This document shows positions 20,410 to 32,817 of a DNA stretch of 64,000 nucleotides, piece after piece. The stretch's first letter is position 1. The number at the start of each line of letters is the position of its first letter. Both the position numbers and the translations under genes were made by a program. The notes below the pieces were generated by a model. It saw only the letters and a program-made list of their open reading frames with translations, had not been told where the DNA came from and made no database searches. The stretch is from Symbiodinium kawagutii (lineage: Eukaryota; Sar; Dinophyceae; Suessiales; Symbiodiniaceae), in NCBI GenBank assembly GCA_009767595.1, contig VSDK01024074.1, forward strand, positions 49,112-113,111, written 5' to 3'.

Positions 20410-22090
20410 AATGCTAAATCCAAGAATCAACTCTGATATTTACCATCAAACCCATTGTTTAAATCTATCAAAGACAAAAAGATAATAAAAAACGGTTCGA
20501 AATCTGTTGATACCTAACAGGGAAAACCTTCCTAGAAGGGAAAAACACTTGCAAAACGAAGGGAAAATGTCTTGTGCCCATGAAAAGCAGTTCACCAAGG
20601 CCATCCTCATCAGGTACCTTGGCACTGCATAACTGTTCTTGCCTCCAATAGAGCTACTTATTGATTCCCACCCCAACTCCAATGCAAAACCACCACTGTG
20701 CTGAATCACATTTCTTAGTTATCAATCAATTCAGCAAGAGTAAACCAACAGTAAATCAACACCACATAAATCAATCCTCAATCAAAACTGTGCTGAATCA
20801 GTTCAAAATAAATCTAAACAAATACAAGAACATTTGCTGGATTCCTGGATTTCCTAGATTTTGAATTTGTTGTTTTAAGGTGTGGCAATTGAACAACAAC
20901 AACAACAACAACAACAAAAACAGGTTTCATGGTGGTTGAAGTACTATTTGAGGGCAAAAAGGAAGGAGGGGTGGCGGTTGTTGATTAATCAGGTGGTGAC
21001 TAAGATGAGACATGTCCAACCTATGAAAACACCCGCAAAAATCAGGACCACGGAGTTTGTCCGGACTTTCAACTACCACAAATTGTTGTGACCCATACAT
21101 AATATCCGACCATCCGAACCCCACAATCAATCACTGAGAAGTCTCTCCGCCTGCAACGAATCCTGGCACATATGATTGACTAATTTGTCGATTCATCACA
21201 TGGGACTGCATAGAATCAACAAAACATGTCGCATAAATGCTGAATAACATTCACATGTCATTTGCATAGAATCACAAAATCAATGCTGTTTCCTTTCAAA
21301 TGCCATTGTCACAAAAGGCCTCCGCAATATACCCCCATGCACCACCCCCAAATCACTGAGGGCTGCTCCAGGCTCTTGTTGGTCATCAGCTGGCTAACCA
21401 CGTGGCTAACCAGGACAGTGCTTAATAGTTAACCAACAATAGTGATGGGATAAAACCAACAACGATGATACGGTAGACTATTGACCTTATTGCTTGCTGC
21501 CGGTTTAGTCGCTCTTCGTTGCTGACAATAACACTCTTACTGATTACTATGAAAAGTGCTTCCTTAATAGCAACCACGGAAAATAATTGCATGACATTAT
21601 CAAACCACCTTTCTATTGCCTATTGTTTGTCATCAAACATCACCAACTGATCCTTAACGAACAAAATGGCTATAGTCATGGACAGCTAATTCTTATTTCT
21701 TGGTGATCATCCTCTTAGACTACTACTCAATTATCATTGTTGGGTATTGACACTCTTGAGAGTTTCTCACCACTCTCATCATTGTTGGCTCCCAGCCACG
21801 AATTACCCAATACATAAGATGATCTCTTGCTCATTGTGCTCCACTTAAAGGATCTCGGGACTAGATTCAGCCACAAATCCCTTCAACATCGATTATCTCC
21901 ATGCAATTGTCCAGTTGCGGTCGGTTGATGATCATGCCGGGACCTTAATACATATATGCCAACTATTTCAATGGTGATGACATGTGATGACCTTATCTAT
22001 TGGATTCATCATCCTTGATTACCCATGATGTCTCCGCTTAAATCATAGTTCAACCATCGCCACTATCAACCACCACTGGAACCGCGCAGC
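20410..22090. other. intron/intergenic, AT-rich, no confident exon
   Basis: Contains a short (CAA)n at 20,894-20,915 and many scattered CAACCAT-type words. Minus-strand readings near 21.35 kb lack splice signals. Confidence 0.45.
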
Positions 22091-22099
22091 GTGCGTGGT

Positions 22100-22126
22100 G
22101 CCTTGGCAACTTGAGGCACAATTACC
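22100..22126 (-). CDS. Cys-Gly repeat micro-exon, 27 nt; GC donor
   Basis: Acceptor ACCGAG|GT then GGT AAT TGT GCC TCA AGT TGC CAA G|GC: reads GNCASSCQ-(G), exactly 27 nt and class 1-1. If the donor is ignored the next Cys falls out of frame by one inserted base, again supporting splicing here. Coordinates accurate to a few bases. Confidence 0.5.
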
Positions 22127-22929
22127 ACCTCGGTGTTGCGAACGCCACCAGGAAGCAGTTACTGATAGCCACAAGGGTTCACCATGGTTGATAGACCAAA
22201 CGGGTTCACCATGGTTGATAGAAGTCAACCAATGTTCAGTGGTTGGTAGAAATTACTTTGCCCAAAGTTGTCTAATGATAGTTGAAATTGGTGAAAAAGG
22301 ATCACATTAGCATGCTGAGCATGGAATTTCATGGGGTACATCGTACACCATTCATGTCCGCCCACATCAAAGTGAAAAGGTCATCCAACTTGCCGAACGT
22401 CTAAAAGATGTTTGGCGAAAACTCAATCGGCACCAACTTGACCCACAAAGTTTCAACTTCCTGGCTGCACCAAAGAGTCAATACAAAAGGTTTCAGTCAT
22501 GAACCAACATATGTAGGGAACATGTCGTGATCACTTCCAATGTTTAGAATCAACAGTTTCTTCCAACAAACTGAGAATAAAACATGAGTCTCCAAATGTC
22601 TCCAACCTAAAATTGAAATACATTTAAATAGGATGAAATAGGTTGGATCCCCGATCATTTATGGAGATTGCTCCCCTCAGAATACATGTTTATGGTGAGG
22701 AAAGCCTGTGAGGCCGCCAAAAAACCCATCACCAGATATACCAGATGCAATCGACCCATATAGCACCTGCGAAGGAACATCATGGAACATCCCGGTCCGC
22801 GTCCCCTACCAGGCCATATCATAAGTTGGTGAAACAAATGCCAATATACCGAATATACCCTCTGCCCTCTTTCTTGTGGCAGCAAAATTCCTCAACAAAT
22901 TTCCTCATCATACTGATACTTTTTGCAGG

Positions 22930-23040
22930 TATACCAATACATGTTGGAGGCATCCCTGCCTCACTCGTCCCTGGGCTGCCCATGATGTGGTCACCAAATG
23001 CTTCTACGTTGGGGGCCCCCGGCCGATGCATTGAGAACCA
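22930..23040 (-). CDS. possible exon, unknown
   Basis: Minus reading HRPGAPNVEAFGDHIMGSPG then TSEAGMPPTCIGIP. GC-rich island with coding-like composition in otherwise AT-rich DNA. Splice sites are not clear. It lies among other unassigned islands at 23.3, 23.5, 24.1 and 24.5 kb, which may form a separate minus-strand gene. Confidence 0.35.
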
Positions 23041-23470
23041 CATTCAACACCCTTGCATTCACGAGCACACTCCTCCTGAGTTGGCCCAAGTCATGAAAAA
23101 TGAATGGCAAGAATCTCAGAGCTTGCCCTGGGTGAAAATGGTTCATGATGATCAAAAAGGTTGACAATGGCTAATGTTTGTCAATACCCACTACTGATGA
23201 GTGAGTGGTGGTTCATGATTATTGATAATGGCTAATGATGACGGTTTTGACGGTTTCTGATGGTTGATCTCTAGATGTCCCTAACTATTTCAATAGCACC
23301 AGGGCACGGAACCCCTTGCCAATGATTTCACCCGCAACTTTTGTGGAGTCCAGTTATTCAAGCACTTTCAATATCAATTCTCAACAACAACCACAAATGA
23401 ACAAACACAAAATCAGCAACAGCATGATAGCGAAGTCAACAATGATATGATAACGCCGTATTCACCTCAG

Positions 23471-23577
23471 CGTCGATCCATCTTCGCAAAGTTTCTAAGG
23501 AATCCAAACTGACGACATTGAAGACGGGAATAGATTCCACACTCGCAATGATCCAAATTGTGTTTTGTTCTTGCCTG
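23471..23577 (-). CDS. possible exon with good acceptor and donor
   Basis: Acceptor ATTATGCAG|G and GT donor GCTGAG|GTGAAT bound a frame reading QEQNTIWIIASVESIPVFNV then VSLDSLETLRRWIDAE. Hydrophobic strand followed by an amphipathic helix. A second island at about 23,285-23,345 (DSTKVAGEIIGKGFRALVLL) may be its continuation. Family not recognised. Confidence 0.5.
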
Positions 23578-23999
23578 CATAATGTTGCAGAGTTGGTTGA
23601 TCGAAAATTCTACAGGACACGCTGCTCTTGTTTTAACCACCAATAAGAAAGCTCTCCCCTAGACATTCCCAATAACCATTTCTGGAATTGTCCCCTGCTA
23701 TTGTGTACTCAAACGTCCCATTCCCCAGCTATCACAAGCCAGCCAGCATTTTTGAAATGCTCCTGTAATGGCCGAAATATGTTCAAGCAATCAGCCAACT
23801 GACGGCTGACAGCGGTCATTCTCTCCTATTTTTAACCAAAGAACTCTCAACTCAACCAGTTGCTGGTGTTGGCTCTGCGGATGGTGATTGCTGTTTGGGA
23901 CATTTGCCTGTTGACTGGTTGGTGTTTGTCTGCAATCGCTGGGACAAGTTGCTGCGTTTTTTCGCTGCCAAGGATGGTGGCAAGTATGGTAGGTAACGA

Positions 24000-24287
24000 T
24001 CATTTGGTCAAACGGGATCTGTTTTTTTTGATGTTCTCCCGCCATTCACCTGCTGGGTGCTGCGCTAGGCTTGAAGAAATGGTCGTGAGCTCATCTGTCG
24101 ATGGCGGGGTTCCCCTTGGTGGTCTTCTGTACTCAGGTTGGGACATGTTGGGACCTCGCTTCCTCTTCCAATCTGTCGGAAGTCCGGCAAGTCCAATCAA
24201 AGCAGCCCTACCCGTCACCATCTGCGTCATGGCTGCATCATCACGCGCCGCGCGAGATACACAGTGGGCAAAGCCCTTCATAGCCTA
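24000..24287 (-). CDS. possible exon or retro-copy fragment
   Basis: Minus frame from an ATG at about 24,281 reads MKGFAHCVSRAARDDAAMTQ, MVTGRAALIGLAGLPTDWKR, KRGPNMSQPEYRRPPRGTPP. It is over 90 codons, hydrophilic and Arg/Pro-rich. An AG (CTTTAG|GC) sits just upstream. The plus strand is also open here, so strand is not certain. No family recognised. Confidence 0.4.
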
Positions 24288-24413
24288 AAGCTGGAGCTAC
24301 ATCGTATGCCATGGGCCCCCGGGGGCACATAGAGTTTTTAGCCTAGGATCTATTATAAACTATAATAACATTTCGAAAATTACTAAATATGGGTGATAAC
24401 TGTGATAACCCAA

Positions 24414-24640
24414 TCAAATGATGGCGCCCCCTCCATCGCCCACACCGACACCGCACGCCGCTATCGACTCCTTTCCGAACAAGGATCCAGCACCTCGGTC
24501 GCCGGATCGAAGGTGTGGTGATGGATGTTGTTGAGCCCGGGAATCGCCCGTGGTTTGTGCCGGGTATGACTTGGCACAGGCCCATTCATCACACGCTTTT
24601 TTGAGATGTTCGATGGGCCTGTGAACAACCTGTTTTGAGA
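24414..24640 (-). CDS. possible exon, unknown
   Basis: Minus reading VVHRPIEHLKKACDEWACAK then SYPAQTTGDSRAQQHPSPHL and RSGDRGAGSLFGKESIAACG. Coding-like, but a second minus frame is also open. May belong with the 24.1-kb reading. Confidence 0.35.
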
Positions 24641-25128
24641 TGTTCCCCATTCAAAACGTATTCATGACTTGAATCCCTTTTACTTGCTGATACGCTTTGA
24701 AACCATTCTCCCGAACTTTCGAACACGCAAACAAACGCATTGTAACGATGAAACAGAGACAATGGATCATGGGAGGTCTATCGGAGTAAAACGTCCCCGT
24801 AAATGATGGGAAATTCTACCACCATATGTGGTGATTTTTTGGTTTGACATAATTTGATAGTGATGACACTAGCAGCAAACTATGCATCAATCAAACAATG
24901 TTGAACATAAGTATCATGTATCATGTTTTATGCAAAAATAAATTGAGCAGTCACAAAAATATGGTCCGCATCCGTGAATGTTGACTATGATATATGAGTT
25001 CTTTTCAACAACAACTGGGCGGCGGATACACTAAACAAAAAAACAGTCCAATCATATGTTGCAATTCATGTAGGCTAGCATCACAAAATACATCATACAC
25101 AACATCTCTGAAATATCATCACTCAATG

Positions 25129-25227
25129 GGGGTTTCTCAAAATAGGGGTACCCCCAAATCATCCATTATTCATTATTTGTAACAATAAACCGGCCATTTT
25201 TTGGGCTCCCTATTTTGAGAAACCACC
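25129..25227. mobile_element. MITE family A copy
   Basis: GGTTTCTCAAAATAGGGGTA ... GCTCCCTATTTTGAGAAACC, 99 bp. Its end lies roughly 105 bp from the 25.3-kb Cys micro-exon, so it is intronic or just 3' of the exon. Confidence 0.85.
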
Positions 25228-25331
25228 AATATGTTGTAAGTGGCCGACTTATCCAGGCAGGACACCCCGCGGGCCCCATCATCGGTCGTGCCCGGCTGCA
25301 TCCAGGCTACACTTGAAGCCGCACTTCTCAC

Positions 25332-25358
25332 CCTCGCAGCTTTTGGCGCAAGCAGGAC
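25332..25358 (-). CDS. Cys-Gly repeat micro-exon, 27 nt, strong donor
   Basis: Acceptor CTCAACAG|GT at 25358 and GT donor GAGG|GTGAGAAG at 25332: exactly 27 nt, class 1-1, reading PACAKSCE-(G). Downstream of the donor the frame still reads EKCGFKC, which could mean an alternative longer exon (to about 25,279) or a fossil second unit inside the intron. Confidence 0.6.
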
Positions 25359-25867
25359 CTGTTGAGGCATGATTGGAAGGTAAGATGGTGGTGGTGCTCC
25401 CAATGGCAAGGTGCTAACTCAACAGCTGGGGGGTACCCCATAGCGCTATGGTTGGTTTATTGCTTGACTCGGGCTGACTTGGATGATTTAGATGATTGGT
25501 CCCCAATGACTTGAGAAACCACCACTTTTTTCCCGAAAACGGTGCTAACCGGCTGAAGAATTCCATGAATGCAAAGACTTGCTCCTTGTTTTCCCAGTAT
25601 TCAGTATTCCGTGCAACTAGATTTCCTGAGCCAATATCAGCCGCTTACAAAAGGGCAAAACATAGCAGTGATTGCTGCCCGGGATGATGATTCGTTTACT
25701 TGTCAATATGCAAAAGGTGCAAAAAGTCGCAAATGTAAAGCCAGTCCACCAGACGACCAACAAAAGGATAGTTAGCCCAAGATTCCTCGACAATCACGTT
25801 TTGTTGGATCACAGTTTTGAAACTAATTGGCTGTAAATTTAAAGCAACGTATCAAGAATGTTCTTAC

Positions 25868-26047
25868 CGATGATGGTTGTCATTGCACCCATTGGTGTGG
25901 AATAGAAAGGCGCATCAAAGACACATTGCATAAAGTGGCCAATACCCGGTTCTTCATGCTGAACTTCTGATCCCCTTTCCGAAGAAGTCCAAAACCAGCT
26001 ACAAGTCCCTTGGATTCGAATTCCGGTTTTCGTTCGTGAATTCCCCA
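25868..26047 (-). CDS. 180-nt class 1-1 exon, unknown
   Basis: Acceptor CTACCCAG|TG at 26047 and GT donor ATCG|GTAAGAAC at 25868. Reads GNSRTKTGIRIQGTCSWFWT, SSERGSEVQHEEPGIGHFMQ and CVFDAPFYSTPMGAMTTII. Exactly 180 nt, class 1-1 like the Cys exons. 'DAPFYST' faintly recalls the second half of the CxCxAG module. Domain not recognised. Confidence 0.6.
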
Positions 26048-26233
26048 CTGGGTAGGTCAACAAACAGCCTAATACATTTACAATGCGTAAACAACAGCAT
26101 AAAACAAGGCACAAACCGCCTAAAACAAGGCGACACAAATGTTCTTTGTTGGGTGATATTCCCTAAGATCTCTTTGCCAAAATGGTTCCATCAAAACCTC
26201 CAGAGGAACGGAAGCAAAGACATACCGTGCCAC

Positions 26234-26260
26234 CAACAAAAGGGCCACCCTTGGTATCCG
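26234..26260 (-). CDS. possible 27-nt micro-exon
   Basis: Acceptor GGTTTAG|CG at 26260 and a GT donor GTTG|GTGGCA at 26234 give 27 nt, class 1-1, reading DTKGGPFV. An alternative donor CACG|GTATGTC lies 8 nt further on but would break the phase with the 25.9-kb exon. Small, so only moderately supported. Confidence 0.35.
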
Positions 26261-26572
26261 CTAAACCATGTTGTCTGCATGAAAAAAACTAATGCTAATT
26301 CATAGGTACGAGGAAAATATAGACAAATAATTATATATATATATATATACATACATACTATGTGATAGAAACATGTAGAAACTATAACATAATGAATGTC
26401 TCTGCACGATTGTACACGTCCAGCTTGGTTTACTGTTGAGGGCCATGACCACCCTCACGCATCAGCCTCCACACTTCTGATCTGCCACCATCGCCTGATC
26501 ACCGTGACCAGGAAACAGCCAGTCACGGGGGGGATGTATACACGTAGGAAATATGTGCATCTACGAACATAG

Positions 26573-26687
26573 ATGGCTATGGGTCACTATTAATCAACCA
26601 ATAATGGTGGATAATAACCAACAATAATAAGGAAAACAATGGTTAATGATGGGGGAACCAGGAGTACAGGGTTTTGACCCACTGCCA
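26573..26687. mobile_element. MITE family B copy
   Basis: ATGGCTATGGGTCACTATTA ... GTTTTGACCCACTGCCA, 115 bp, same orientation and internal order as the 19.0-kb copy. Confidence 0.85.
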
Positions 26688-26689
26688 AA

Positions 26690-28900
26690 TTACTCCAAAA
26701 GTAAATACACATCTATGAATATGTACATTCAAATATATGGCTGTTTTCCGTCTGGCAATCAGTTGTGTCTACACATGAAAATTAACGTGTGTAGAAATAT
26801 ATGTGCCAGTAGTTCACTGATACCATGAATATATAAATTTACGTGTACATATAAAATATGCGTATACATGTGCATATAAATGTAAGATAATATAAGTTAA
26901 GAAACGATGTACAATTAAACAAGTTCAATTAAGAGTAAAACAGCTATCACCGACACATATGGAACCAAGGCGACCACACACTTGGTCATTGGAGCCGACC
27001 GAGTACATGGTATCTTATTGTGGGTTGGAATTTCTGCGCCCTACCCACATGTATGTGTATACTGTCTCACAAGTCATGTGTATATATATATATATAAATA
27101 TATTATATTATATATATGCCCAAATATGTAAATACATACATATATATATATATAAAAATATTGAATAGAAACACGTAGTGTCAGTACATGTATATATATA
27201 TATTTAAATATATATATATATAGTTGCATATATAATATCAGTACATGATAGTACATGTGTACATATATATACAGTTGCATATACATATATGAGTATCTAA
27301 ATATGTGTATATGTACTTAAATATATGTCTACATAAGAGGCCATCGGTAGTGATGCCGTGCAAAGCAGAAATACAATTGATTTTGCTTGGATAAATTATG
27401 CATTCATATTTCTATGTATGTACTTCAAAATGAATAGCAACATAATGGGTATGTGCCCAGTCATAGTGGGTACACCCAAAACCAATGGTTTTCTGGTAAA
27501 ATTTACTTTTTGGTGGATTATTGGTTGCCCAATTTTGGCACAAGCCCATATAGCAACAATAAAACAAAATCATGGTTCAACCACCCACGTTAGGGTGAGA
27601 AGGAAGGTGAAACCCAAATACCCACAAGCACATATGCTGATGGATTGAACATCATTGAAGTGGAGGAATTGGATGATTCATCGCAGCTGTTCCATCTATG
27701 AACCGCCAATTCTTTATGGAAACAAGACTTTAGAATAGGCTGGAGACCCACACGGTTTCCCCTGGCTGTGAGGCCTCTGAAAAAGCAGCTGGGTAGCCCA
27801 AACAGCACTTCTTGACAGGGAAAACACAACCAGTGAACGTTGGCGCTCTGTCTGTCTGTCTGTGTGTGTGTGTGTGTGTCTGTGTGTGTGTGTGTCTGTG
27901 TGTGTGTGTCTGTGTGTGTGTGGGTGAGGGAATACTTTCATGAGACTGACATTGCAACAATTGATAAATTGTAACGAAACTTAGTCATCCTGAATCATCA
28001 CAAATTGATATCAGATGTTATCCACTATTGATATCTACTTGACATCTTTACTTGACTCAAGAATAGGCCAACCCTGGGAACGGAGATAAATATTGCTTAC
28101 GGCAAATGGAGAGCAAACATTTTGAGATGAGAGTTCTGATCCATTGCTGCAAATTAGATGGTTCCGAACCATTTCTGTTCCAATACATCTAGGTCAAAGA
28201 ATGCATGATTACTTGGTTGACCCCTACATGCTCTGACAAATGACTTTATGCATTGCGTAATCAAGTTCGACGAACATTCTTCGGACTGATGTACAAAACT
28301 TATGAGTCATGTTTCTCCATGTTAAATAGGGTAGTAGTACAATAGAACGCAAGGGTGTGTAAGGCCGGCCAGAATGCTGGCTTAGATAAAATGTGCTATA
28401 TAATGCACAGAAACCGCCAAATCTGATAAATCTAAGTGCAGATTCCATTCTGATCGAGCCAATCATCAAGTCGTTGATCTACCATGACAGTTCACAAGTG
28501 TTTCACAATAATTATACTGGTTGACAAGTATGCAGCCCAATCTGATGGTCACCAGTAAAGTCGAATGTCACCTCAAGCTGGGCAGCTTTTGTTTATTTGC
28601 TTGCAGCAACGTTCAAGTCATATAACATAGGGACAATGTATAGCACAATATTGAATAAGTGTTCAATATTGAACGAGTGTTCAATATGCTGTGAATTCCT
28701 GCAAACACAACTTGGCAGTACTTAGTTTCACTTCTTGTGCAAACAAGGCTACATTGTTGATGCCATCATTGGCTTTTGCTTACATATCTACAGTGCATAC
28801 CTTTGTGCGTAACTAGCTGTATGTACGTGTGTTAATGTCTGTTCTACAGAAGAGGTATACACATCATTACACATCATGTGCAAAAATGCTCAAACTTCAT
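26690..28900. other. intron/intergenic: AT-rich with (AT)n and (GT)n blocks
   Basis: TATATA/ATATAC blocks cluster at 27,070-27,330 and a (TG)n/(CTGT)n block at 27,847-27,922. Reading frames through these are artefacts. I see no confident exon. Confidence 0.6.
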
Positions 28901-28971
28901 GAAACCGTCATTTTTGTTGGCAAAGTTTCATAAGCTGTTGTTCCAAAAGCGGAGTGATTGGTATCACCATG

Positions 28972-29070
28972 ATACAGGGTGAAACTCGCTACCGTTTCGC
29001 CGGCCTTGCATCCTGGCTCGGCGATATAGAAGCCTTCCTCAGGGTAGCTGTGAAAATCGCCAGCCCTGAA
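28972..29070 (-). CDS. possible Cys-module exon
   Basis: Minus reading AGDFHSYPEEGFYIAEPGCK then AGETVASFTLYHG, between acceptor CTTCAG|G and GT donor ATCATG|GTGATA. It vaguely parallels the 32.9-kb module half (AGYFGS...PFYSGGC). GC-rich island, minus, like its neighbours. Confidence 0.4.
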
Positions 29071-29296
29071 GGGCCCCACCATGAGGTAACTTGCTTCGTA
29101 CTACAATCCAGCCCAGGTTTGGACATATGTTCAAAATGAACAAATACTCATCATCCGGGAAGGGTACAAATCACAATGATCATCAACAGTATTTCCATTC
29201 TTGCTCATAAGTAGCTGGTTACTGTACATGTATTGGTGATTATCCATCATCATCAACCACCATTGTGTACAAATGATTGTTGGTACAGTATACCTA

Positions 29297-29391
29297 TCAT
29301 CGCTGTGACGTGTTGATGTCGTTATCAGTGGGCTTGCCGGATCCGTTTGCCGAGGCTGAAGTGTTTCCAAACACTTGATGACCAGGGATTC
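29297..29391 (-). CDS. terminal-type exon with stop
   Basis: Acceptor GCTACCAG|GA at 29391, then IPGHQVFGNTSASANGSGKP, TDNDINTSQR and TGA at 29297. 95 nt with a two-base start, the same entry phase as the Cys exons. Ser/Asn/Gly-rich, so probably a disordered C-terminus, possibly the end of the gene carrying the 33.6/32.9-kb module. Confidence 0.5.
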
Positions 29392-29399
29392 CTGGTAGC

Positions 29400-31330
29400 A
29401 AAGTGGCAGTAAGAACGGTCAAGTCTTGAAATTGAAAGTCAATTGGCTGGTTGTTCTTCTAATGCTTGCAGAATGCTTGCAATGAAATCATAGAGGGGAG
29501 AACCAAATACTACTGTATTACCTTACGGTTTTCCGAATTCAGGACTGATAACTGATATCCCAACTATTCTTGCAATGTGCGGCTTACAGACGATAATCTA
29601 TTCATGTATGTGGAGGTTTCACTGTATGTACATTGAGCAATGATGAGCAATGGCTGTAATGACCCACATGGATACATCCGTGCGTGAAGTGAACGGCTCA
29701 TTATTCAACTTTTCACAAACCCTCCTTGACGAAAACATGTTTCTTTCCCAGGATCAGTTCCTTCTTCTGATATAAAGAGAAAGGATGAGAAAAAGATTAA
29801 CCATCAAATCAACCTTCACTAGCCGACATTACTAATGATTGGGACATCCTGTACTAGTAACCACATCCATATTGTATACTGACTGACCATCATGAGCAAC
29901 GATTGATTAACCAATCATCACGCAGGTATTGTATACGAACTGGACATCATCAACTATACTTAACAATTCTTAACAACACATATATATATATATAATCAAA
30001 CAATAGCCAATCATTTCCAACCAGGTTATCACAATTAGATGATCAATCAATTGCAAGTAGTACCCAAACATGCACCACTTCATGAACGATTACCAACATT
30101 GTCAATAACAATAGCTGTAACAGTAACATTGGTACTCGCTGTAGCAATTGTAAATACCACTTCAAAAACAGAAAATAAATATAAGACCCTATATGGGACT
30201 AATATAAGACCATATATATATATACATACCTATGGCACTAACCAACACCGCCCCCAATCCTTAAGAGCTGCGACCAGTGCAACGTTGATCAGCCTCCGGC
30301 TTTCCACCAAGGAGCATTGCAGCTGCCACAGTGATCTGCCTGTCGGTGTCGTGTCGCTGTGAAAAGGCCAGACACGTTACGATGGTGGACGAGGAGCACG
30401 ATGAGGCTGAATGGTTCATCGTTGGTGGTTACTTCTAATGGTGATGAATGGTTAATGGTTGAGTAATGCTTGAATTAGTAACTTATAAATGGTTCCTTAA
30501 GATAAGGTTTAGGAATGGTTGGTGATTGGTTGAAGTACTGATGGTTGATGAACAACCCATCATTACCGTTGACTAACCTTTACAATATCAATGGTTGATA
30601 CTACCATTGATTCATGATGGTTAATGAATGGTTCACAAATAGTAAAGAACGCCAACTTACAGCACTCCTGGGAGTTGCAAAATGATGTCGACAATCTCGA
30701 CGATATATAATCACTTGATGTAGCCACTACCTGTGATTACACAAACTGATTTAGGATCGCAATGTACCACAATGAAAACATAATGTGTCAACTATTGATA
30801 GCCATCACTGTTCAATATCTATGGACATTTCATAAGTCATTGTCGATGTAGATGTAGAATGCCATTCAATATCCGCCATTCAGTCGGCTGACTCGCGTTG
30901 GAAAACATCAGTAAAACGTCATGAAAAACATGTTGATCAGCACTGTCAATGATGTTTGAACCATTCACCATACAACCGTTCAAACTAGAACTGACCAAGG
31001 CGATTGAGCATCATGAGACCAGGATACGCCACTATTGAACATCAGAATCATTCAGCACCGCTAAGGAAACCAGGAGAAACTATGCAATCATAAGGGTTAA
31101 TGATCAGTACAGCAACAACACTATATGAACAGTTAATCAACCACAAAAAATCTTGCAATAACGGAAACAAACGGCAACCACCAAAAATCACAGTATATGT
31201 CAAACTCAGTTGATTTACAAACGGTGTTCTTCCCTATCGTTAATCCGTTAATCTCAACATTGATCACGAGATATGACACATTCAATCACAACTCGTCTTT
31301 GATTCCATACAGCCAGCTAAATAAACCTGG
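29400..31330. other. intron/intergenic, one doubtful island
   Basis: Mostly AT-rich. A GC-richer island at 30,240-30,370 is open in more than one frame on both strands, and I cannot choose between them. Confidence 0.4.
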
Positions 31331-31338
31331 TCTTCACC

Positions 31339-31450
31339 TGGCTATGGGTCAAAACCCCGTACCCCTGGTTCCCCTACTATTAACCCTTGTTTTCCCTATA
31401 GTTTGTTGGTTATTATCCACCATTGGTTAGTTGATATTGACCCATAGCCA
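31339..31450. mobile_element. MITE family B copy, inverted orientation
   Basis: TGGCTATGGGTCAAAACCCC ... GATATTGACCCATAGCCA, 112 bp with a nearly perfect TGGCTATGGGTCAA terminal inverted repeat. Runs opposite to the 19.0 and 26.6-kb copies. Confidence 0.9.
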
Positions 31451-31538
31451 ACTCATCTTTCACCTCTCCCTTGAATTCAGACCTTATCATGGAGGGAACG
31501 CATCGGCCCGACGGCCCTTCCAACCCAGTGCGCACTGC

Positions 31539-31607
31539 CTGAGTTCGCTTGGACTGCTCCACACAACTCTTGCACTGCCCATCAGCGCCAGGGGAACAAC
31601 CCCAAGC
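31539..31607 (-). CDS. Cys-containing exon, GC donor
   Basis: Between acceptor CTCCGAG|G (31607) and GC donor ACTCAG|GCAGTG (31539): AWGCSPGADGQCKSCVEQSK then RTQ, 69 nt. Cys spacing resembles an extracellular disulfide module, and the AWG start echoes the island before the 18.9-kb exon. Phase is 0-0, unlike the neighbours, so the boundaries may be off. Confidence 0.45.
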
Positions 31608-32122
31608 CTCGGAGATGATTCTTTCAGAGCCGAGGGATTCGCAAAATCATCCGAGCGCCAAATGGGGGCTTCAATAGGAAGAACGTATTTCAATATTGAT
31701 TATTTTCTTGTATATCAATATTGAATATTCTTGAATATTGTAAATATCCCTTAATATGAATATTGTATATCAATAGGAATTGTTGTAAAATATGATATAT
31801 TTCACATTGTTACAATATTGAATCATATATACAAATATTGAATAATATATACAAATAGTGTAGTGTTTTTTACCCGTGTTCATTAATTATATGATAATAA
31901 CACATTCAACAAGAAGAATTATGGTAAAAAAACACCACGACTTCTGATGTATCAGGGAGTCCTCTGTTTAGCCCGACCAATATGGCTGTGGGGTCGAGGC
32001 TTGCTGTTCACCATGGCTTGCTGGGATGCTTTGAGGCTCCAGTGGGTCAACAAAATCAACATGTGTCACAGGTGACACAACAGCCAAGCTCGGAATAGCT
32101 ATGATCACCAAGCAGGCTGATT

Positions 32123-32237
32123 TGGCTATGGGTCAATATTAATCAACCAACCATTGGGGGATTTCCACCAACAATAATAGGGAAAACAATGGTTGATGGT
32201 AGGGGAACCAGGGGTACAGGGTTTTGACCCACAGCCA
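32123..32237. mobile_element. MITE family B copy
   Basis: TGGCTATGGGTCAATATTAA ... GTTTTGACCCACAGCCA, 115 bp, close to the 26.6-kb copy in sequence and orientation. Confidence 0.9.
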
Positions 32238-32817
32238 TTTACTGCTATCATTCTGACATTATCGACGGCATTGTTCATTCTAAACAACATTGACCGCCCG
32301 TTTTACATCGTTTCATGGAAATAGCAATGATCATCAAACGCTCTCGTGATCTAACCCACCGTTTTACACTCGGGGGAGCACTCAGTGCAGCTACTTCTCC
32401 CAAAGCTTCAAGTGACAGAGGACCACCGTACTCTGTCCGTGCAAAATGGATACTCTGTTTCTCATTAATGCGCCCAATAGACAATAATAGTTTCATCTTG
32501 ATACATTTTATGTATATTATTGTTTCACTTGTGTTTCTCAACAATATTGTACAATCTACACAAAAACCATCAAAAACCAATCACCAATTTATCAAAGGCA
32601 AACCAATGGTTCTTCGAAATGATTCACCGTCCACGCAATGGGGTTTCCCAACATACAAACAATGGAAGTGGTACGCCATGGGTGACGATACCAATCTTGT
32701 AGTCGAACTCGGGTGATCCAAAGGCAAGCACCGCAGCTCCATGACGATCCATTACCCTTGCAGCAAAAGCCGACGCGCTCAGCGATGCGGAGATGCTCAT
32801 CTCTTGGTCTCCCCACC

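Noticed and set aside
23860..24288. 142-codon plus-strand frame
   Set aside because: Hydrophobic mixed composition opposite a more protein-like minus frame; no splice or start context. Kept as minus with low confidence.
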